DNA from: Halobacteriales archaeon QH_7_65_31
Lineage (GTDB): Archaea; Halobacteriota; Halobacteria; Halobacteriales; Haloarculaceae
Assembly (NCBI GenBank): GCA_003021785.1
Contig: PXQU01000004.1
Span: 124,001-188,000, forward strand
Direction: 5' to 3'
Length of the DNA: 64,000 nt
Each line of letters begins with the position of its first letter. The stretch's first letter is position 1. A program made the position numbers and the translations under genes. The notes under the pieces were generated by a model. It ran no database searches. It worked only from the letters and a program-made list of their open reading frames with translations, and was not told the DNA's origin. This document shows, one piece after another, positions 60,665-64,000 of the stretch.

Positions 60665-60737
60665 AGCTGGCGAACGCGACGGCCGGAGAAAGCAGTTTCG
60701 TCCGACTACGGCAGGCGAACCGAGAGAGACTGGCCGG

Positions 60738-61616
60738 TTACTGCAACCGGACAGTGAGATGCTCGCTCGCACGGTAACAGCGCCAGCCGCCGAGTGCAGC
60801 GACGAGCGGGACGGCCCGTGCCGGCGTCGGCTGTGTCCGGAACGCGCGCCAGAACTCGCCGAGTGCCGCACGGCGTTCCCCTGCCCGGAGCAGTTGTGCG
60901 CCAGCCACGCGGGCGGTGTCGGCGATCGCCCGTCGTCGCGCCGTCGGATACTGCTCGTAGCAGTCGGCGTACTCCTCGATGATGTCGCGCCGCCCCTCGA
61001 CGAGTCCCGTCGACTTCCCGCGGGAGTCCGGCTCGACCGCGCGGGTGACGAGCAGCTCGTCCACGGCGTCGAAGCGCGTCTCGCGGGCCAGCTCGATGAT
61101 GAGACCGAGATCGTCCCCGCCGGGGCGGTCGGCCAGCGGGAGTAGCGACCGAAGCAGCTCACCCTCCACGAGCAGCGTCGAGGTGAGACACGGCGAGGCG
61201 TCGAACGCGAGGGCGGTATCGAGCATCGCTCCGTCGGCGTGCGGGTAGCGCTCGTCGCCGTTCTCGAAGCGGAAGCCGCAGAAGCCGACGCGGGCGTCGC
61301 TCGCGCGGAGGGAGTCCATCCCGCGCTCGATGCGCTCCGGGTGAAGCCGATCGTCGTCGTCGAGCAGATGGACGTAGTGTCCCTCGGCGTGCTCAATACC
61401 GACGGTGCGGGCGGGGTTTCCCCCGCGGTTCTCGTCGAGCGCGAGATACGTCACGGCGGGCCGATCGGCGACCGGGGCGGCGTGGCCCTCACCGGAGTCG
61501 TCGACGACGACACACTCCACGTCGGGATACGTCTGTGCCTGAACGCTCTCGATGCTCTCGACGAGCCGCTCGTTGCGGTAGTGCGTCGGAATGACGACGG
61601 AGACGAGCGGCGGCAT
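60738..61616 (-). CDS. Glycosyltransferase family 2
   Basis: The 292-residue GT-A protein has LVSVVIPTHYRNERLVESIE, VVDDSGE and the acidic YVHLLDDDDRLHPERI (DxD), with LVEGELLRSLLPLADRPGGD on the acceptor side. It is separated from the GT4 gene by 73 bases on the same strand, so the two are probably one transcript. The sugar is unknown. Confidence 0.9.
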   Translation of the reverse strand: MPPLVSVVIPTHYRNERLVESIESVQAQTYPDVECVVVDDSGEGHAAPVADRPAVTYLALDENRGGNPARTVGIEHAEGHYVHLLDDDDRLHPERIERGMDSLRASDARVGFCGFRFENGDERYPHADGAMLDTALAFDASPCLTSTLLVEGELLRSLLPLADRPGGDDLGLIIELARETRFDAVDELLVTRAVEPDSRGKSTGLVEGRRDIIEEYADCYEQYPTARRRAIADTARVAGAQLLRAGERRAALGEFWRAFRTQPTPARAVPLVAALGGWRCYRASEHLTVRLQ

Positions 61617-61697
61617 ACCTGCTGTTCACGCCCGGGCGTCGAATGCGTTTCGACCGCCAGCCGGAAGGCTGATTTGACGACTCACAGTGTAGTCGGT
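61617..61697. promoter_or_regulatory. Divergent promoter region between GT2 and methyltransferase genes
   Basis: An 80-base gap separates the start of the GT2 gene from the ATG of the methyltransferase fusion. It is GC-rich and no clear TATA box is visible for either gene. Confidence 0.3.
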
Positions 61698-63440
61698 ATG
61701 GACGACCGGACGCGGCTGCTCACCGAGTGGACCGACCAGCCCGACGCCGGCCCGCTCGTGCAGTATCTCCGCGACGCCGAGCGTCGAGCAGCCCTCGATG
61801 CCCTAAAGAATCCGACGCGTATCCTCGATATCGGCTCCGAGACGGGCGTCACTCGTCGGCTCCCGGACGACGCCACGGTCACCCGGCTCGACTTCTCCGC
61901 CGAGACCAGTGCTCGCGCCGCGACGGCCCTCGACGATGTGGCGCGCTTCGAGACGACGACTCCGGAGTCGCCGACGCTTCCCTTCCCTCGCTCGCGGTTC
62001 GACGCCGCCGTCTGTGTCGGCCCGCTCGACTGGCGGTTTCTCGATGCTGACCACCTCGCACGAGAGGTGAGCCGCGTCCTCTCGCGTGACGGGACGTTCG
62101 CCGTCACGGCTCCGACGCCCGAGTCCCCCTACTACGTCGGTGGCCGCTACGAACTCCGCTACCGGACGCCGGACGAGTTCGAAGCGACGCTCGCCCCGCA
62201 TCTCACCCCCGGCGAGCAGACGTACATCTACCAGCCGCCCGAGAAGCTCCAGTGGCTCGCCGGAAACCTCCCGGACGCGGTCGGGCGCTCGGTCGCACGC
62301 TACGCCGAGCGCCGGACCGAGACCTGTGCTCGCGAGCGAGCCAGCTACGTCGTCACGGGAGCGAACGCACCGGACTACCGCGGCAGAGCCGACGACGCGC
62401 TCGACTGTCTGTTGCGTCCGGTCGCCGACCGCGGCTTCTTCGACCCCGAAACCGACCGCTTTCACGGTCGGCTCGACTACGCCCTGACCGACGACGGAAC
62501 GATGTCGTGGCAGGCGGGCAAGGGGTCACGCCGACGGTACGGGCCGCTCGCTCTGCTCGGGGCGGCGCGCTGGCGACAGTCGCCGCTCGGTGACGACCGC
62601 GACGACGACCGGCTCCGGCGGCTCGCCGCCGGCTACGAGCGACTCCTCGACGCCGAGAGTGGCGAGCTACCGAGCTACGCCCTCGGCCCGCTGACGGGCG
62701 CGTTCGCCCTGCTCTCGATGGCCGGGTTCGACACGCTCGACGCGGCCGAACGCGCCTTCGCGACCGGTCGCGACCGGTTCGACTTCGACCACAGTGAGGA
62801 CGGACTCCTGCTCCACGGCTGGAGCTATCTCCACGACGCGCTCGCAGACCCGACCGCCGTGACCGACGCACTCCGCGAGGGAAGCCAGACAGTCGCTACC
62901 CGACAGAATCCCGAGACAGGGCTGTTCGAGTTCTCGAACGCGACGACCGATCGCCATCAGAACCAGATGTACGTGCTCTGGGGGCTGTGTCGCGCTGTCG
63001 AGGTGGCCGCCGGCGACGGCTATCTGGCAAACGCCGAGGCCGCACTCGACTACACGCTCGACACTCGCCTCCGCGGGGACGGCGCGCTCCGCTGGCTCGA
63101 ACCCCACCGGCTCGAACGCCTGAGCGTCGCGCTCGGTCGCGGCGAGTACCCCCAGTGGAAGCTCCTGTTCGCCTGTCATCAGTCCTTTTTTGCTCTCGCG
63201 GCGGCCCACTATCGGGCCGCCGGCGGGGATCGTCCCCTCGATCGACCGGTCGGACGCGCGATGGACTGGCTCTACGGCGGGAACGCTCTCGACCGCGATC
63301 TGACCGATATAACCGGACTCGGGGTTCCGACACGCCATCTCACGACCGACGACCGGCTCGATGCGCCCGGAAACCAGTTCAAGGGCGCATACGAGGTCGG
63401 CGCGTATCTGTTCGCACTCACGGAGCTGTCCGTGTGGTGA
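61698..63440 (+). CDS. SAM methyltransferase fused to a second, helical-barrel-like domain
   Basis: The 580-residue protein has an N-terminal class I methyltransferase (about 1-230). It contains the SAM motif ILDIGSETGVTRRL, VTRLDFSAETS and FDAAVCVGPLDWRFL. The remainder (about 240-580) has repeated helical features (AFALLSMAGFDTLDAAERAF, GWSYLHDALADPTAVTDALR, QNQMYVLWGLCRAVEVAAGD) like an alpha/alpha barrel. Its layout reminds me of the AglQ-type proteins of halophile N-glycosylation, while the front part resembles AglP-type methyltransferases. Methylation of a glycan hexuronate is a guess from context. I place the start at the ATG at 61698. Confidence 0.75.
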   Translation: MDDRTRLLTEWTDQPDAGPLVQYLRDAERRAALDALKNPTRILDIGSETGVTRRLPDDATVTRLDFSAETSARAATALDDVARFETTTPESPTLPFPRSRFDAAVCVGPLDWRFLDADHLAREVSRVLSRDGTFAVTAPTPESPYYVGGRYELRYRTPDEFEATLAPHLTPGEQTYIYQPPEKLQWLAGNLPDAVGRSVARYAERRTETCARERASYVVTGANAPDYRGRADDALDCLLRPVADRGFFDPETDRFHGRLDYALTDDGTMSWQAGKGSRRRYGPLALLGAARWRQSPLGDDRDDDRLRRLAAGYERLLDAESGELPSYALGPLTGAFALLSMAGFDTLDAAERAFATGRDRFDFDHSEDGLLLHGWSYLHDALADPTAVTDALREGSQTVATRQNPETGLFEFSNATTDRHQNQMYVLWGLCRAVEVAAGDGYLANAEAALDYTLDTRLRGDGALRWLEPHRLERLSVALGRGEYPQWKLLFACHQSFFALAAAHYRAAGGDRPLDRPVGRAMDWLYGGNALDRDLTDITGLGVPTRHLTTDDRLDAPGNQFKGAYEVGAYLFALTELSVW

Positions 63441-63501
63441 ACGTCCCGAGGCTGAACTCGCCGTGCGCTCCGATATCTCACCGACACATCGACAGTCCGC
63501 G

Positions 63502-63756
63502 CTATCGGTTCGCGTCGATCCAGCGGCAGAAGGCTTCGAAATCCTCCGCACCACAGTCGTCTGCGATATCATGTAGCGTCCCGATACTCACGGAATCGTG
63601 GGCCGGAACCGCGACAACACGGGCGTCAGTGTCGTGGTGAGCCGGGGGGTCCCAGCGGAGGATGAGATGGTCCCCGGTCGTTCGAACGTGCTGGACGTTT
63701 CCGGTGTTGACGAGCACCTTGTAGATGTCTTCACCGCTGAAATCCCGCGTCACCAT
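63502..63756 (-). CDS. hicA: HicA family mRNA interferase toxin
   Basis: The 84-residue protein has the HicA double-stranded-RNA-binding-like fold features TRDFSGEDIYKVLVNTG and the catalytic histidine in TTGDHLILRWDPP, followed by SIGTLHDIADDCG. It would cut mRNA when free of HicB, whose gene is five bases upstream on the same strand. Complete in the window. Confidence 0.85.
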   Translation of the reverse strand: MVTRDFSGEDIYKVLVNTGNVQHVRTTGDHLILRWDPPAHHDTDARVVAVPAHDSVSIGTLHDIADDCGAEDFEAFCRWIDANR

Positions 63757-63761
63757 CGGCG

Positions 63762-64000
63762 CTACCGAAGCGCGTCGGGGAGTTTCTCGCCCTGTGTCCG
63801 GGCGGTCTCAGGATCGACACCGAGGTCACGAAGCTCCTCCTCGGTCGGCTCGTGGCCGCCATCGCCGGTGACTGCACCGACCACGTCATCAAGCGCATCC
63901 AGCGCGGCCGCCCGACTCGCTCCCTGAGCGCTAATCCCGACCTCTTCATCGCGTGCGGTCCACTGTCCGTCGGGATTCTCGGTGAGATGGATTTCACGAC
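63762..64000 (-). CDS. hicB: HicB family antitoxin (5' part beyond the window)
   Basis: Only the C-terminal part is visible, running off the right edge. It reads EIHLTENPDGQWTARDEEVG then ISAQGASRAAALDALDDVVG, a partial RNase-H-like HicB fold, then an acidic stretch ending KLPDALR. Five bases separate its stop from the hicA ATG, so this is a hicB-hicA operon. The DNA-binding part and start cannot be seen. Confidence 0.8.
   Translation of the reverse strand, partial: REIHLTENPDGQWTARDEEVGISAQGASRAAALDALDDVVGAVTGDGGHEPTEEELRDLGVDPETARTQGEKLPDALR

Overview
The window is from a haloarchaeon (class Halobacteria). It is GC-rich, with acidic proteins, many GTG starts and leaderless-style promoters (an AT box centred about 24-29 bases before the start codon). 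It also carries lineage-typical genes: TrmY, TBP, UPF0058, DUF7344, DUF4330, AglF-like and STT3-like glycosylation genes, and an Orc1/Cdc6 initiator. The genus cannot be told from sequence alone.

Layout. 1-5.5 kb: UppP (partial), photolyase, and a glmU-like/glmS operon for UDP-GlcNAc. 5.5-10.6 kb: a segment bounded by near-identical direct repeats that carries a membrane-anchored cohesin protein, a secreted subtilisin with its own cohesin and dockerin domains, and a DUF7344 regulator. 10.6-19.4 kb: small membrane proteins, DUF4330, an SQD1/Agl3-like UDP-sulfoquinovose synthase with two further SDR epimerases, a CAP-domain protein, a Tat substrate, an aldo/keto reductase and a VapBC pair. 19.4-34.3 kb: a surface-polysaccharide or glycan region (phosphoglycosyl transferase, ABC flippase, three glycosyltransferases, an asparagine-synthase-like enzyme, a Wzy/ligase-like protein, an epimerase, AglF). 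A replication origin lies inside it: an orc1/cdc6 gene with six repeats upstream and two inverted copies downstream. The 25.8-31.3 kb part is clearly AT-richer and ends at a decayed IS5-like transposase, which suggests transfer. 34.4-51 kb: mixed accessory and housekeeping genes (three toxin-antitoxin pairs and a toxin fragment flanking an STT3-like protein and TBP, an ABC exporter, tRNA-Pro(CGG), a flavoprotein, NUDIX, and a large membrane protein with a poly-glycine loop). 51-63.4 kb: TrmY, then a second glycan cluster (formyltransferase, Gfo/Idh dehydrogenase, DegT aminotransferase, nucleotide-sugar dehydrogenase, three glycosyltransferases, an alkaline-phosphatase-like protein, a Wzx-type flippase, and a methyltransferase fused to a second domain). 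The window ends in HicAB.

Working together: GlmS and the GlmU-like enzyme would supply UDP-GlcNAc. The 55.7 kb dehydrogenase, the WlbA-like oxidoreductase and the DegT aminotransferase could turn it into a 3-amino-uronic acid. The neighbouring formyltransferase, in place of the usual acetyltransferase, suggests an N-formylated sugar. Flippases (ABC and Wzx types) and an STT3-like protein would move and attach the glycans.

The most unusual points are the phased, inverted origin array with a divergent ORB sequence, the cohesin/dockerin protease cassette between direct repeats, the predicted formamido-uronic acid pathway, and at least seven toxin-antitoxin pairs plus a toxin fragment in 64 kb.
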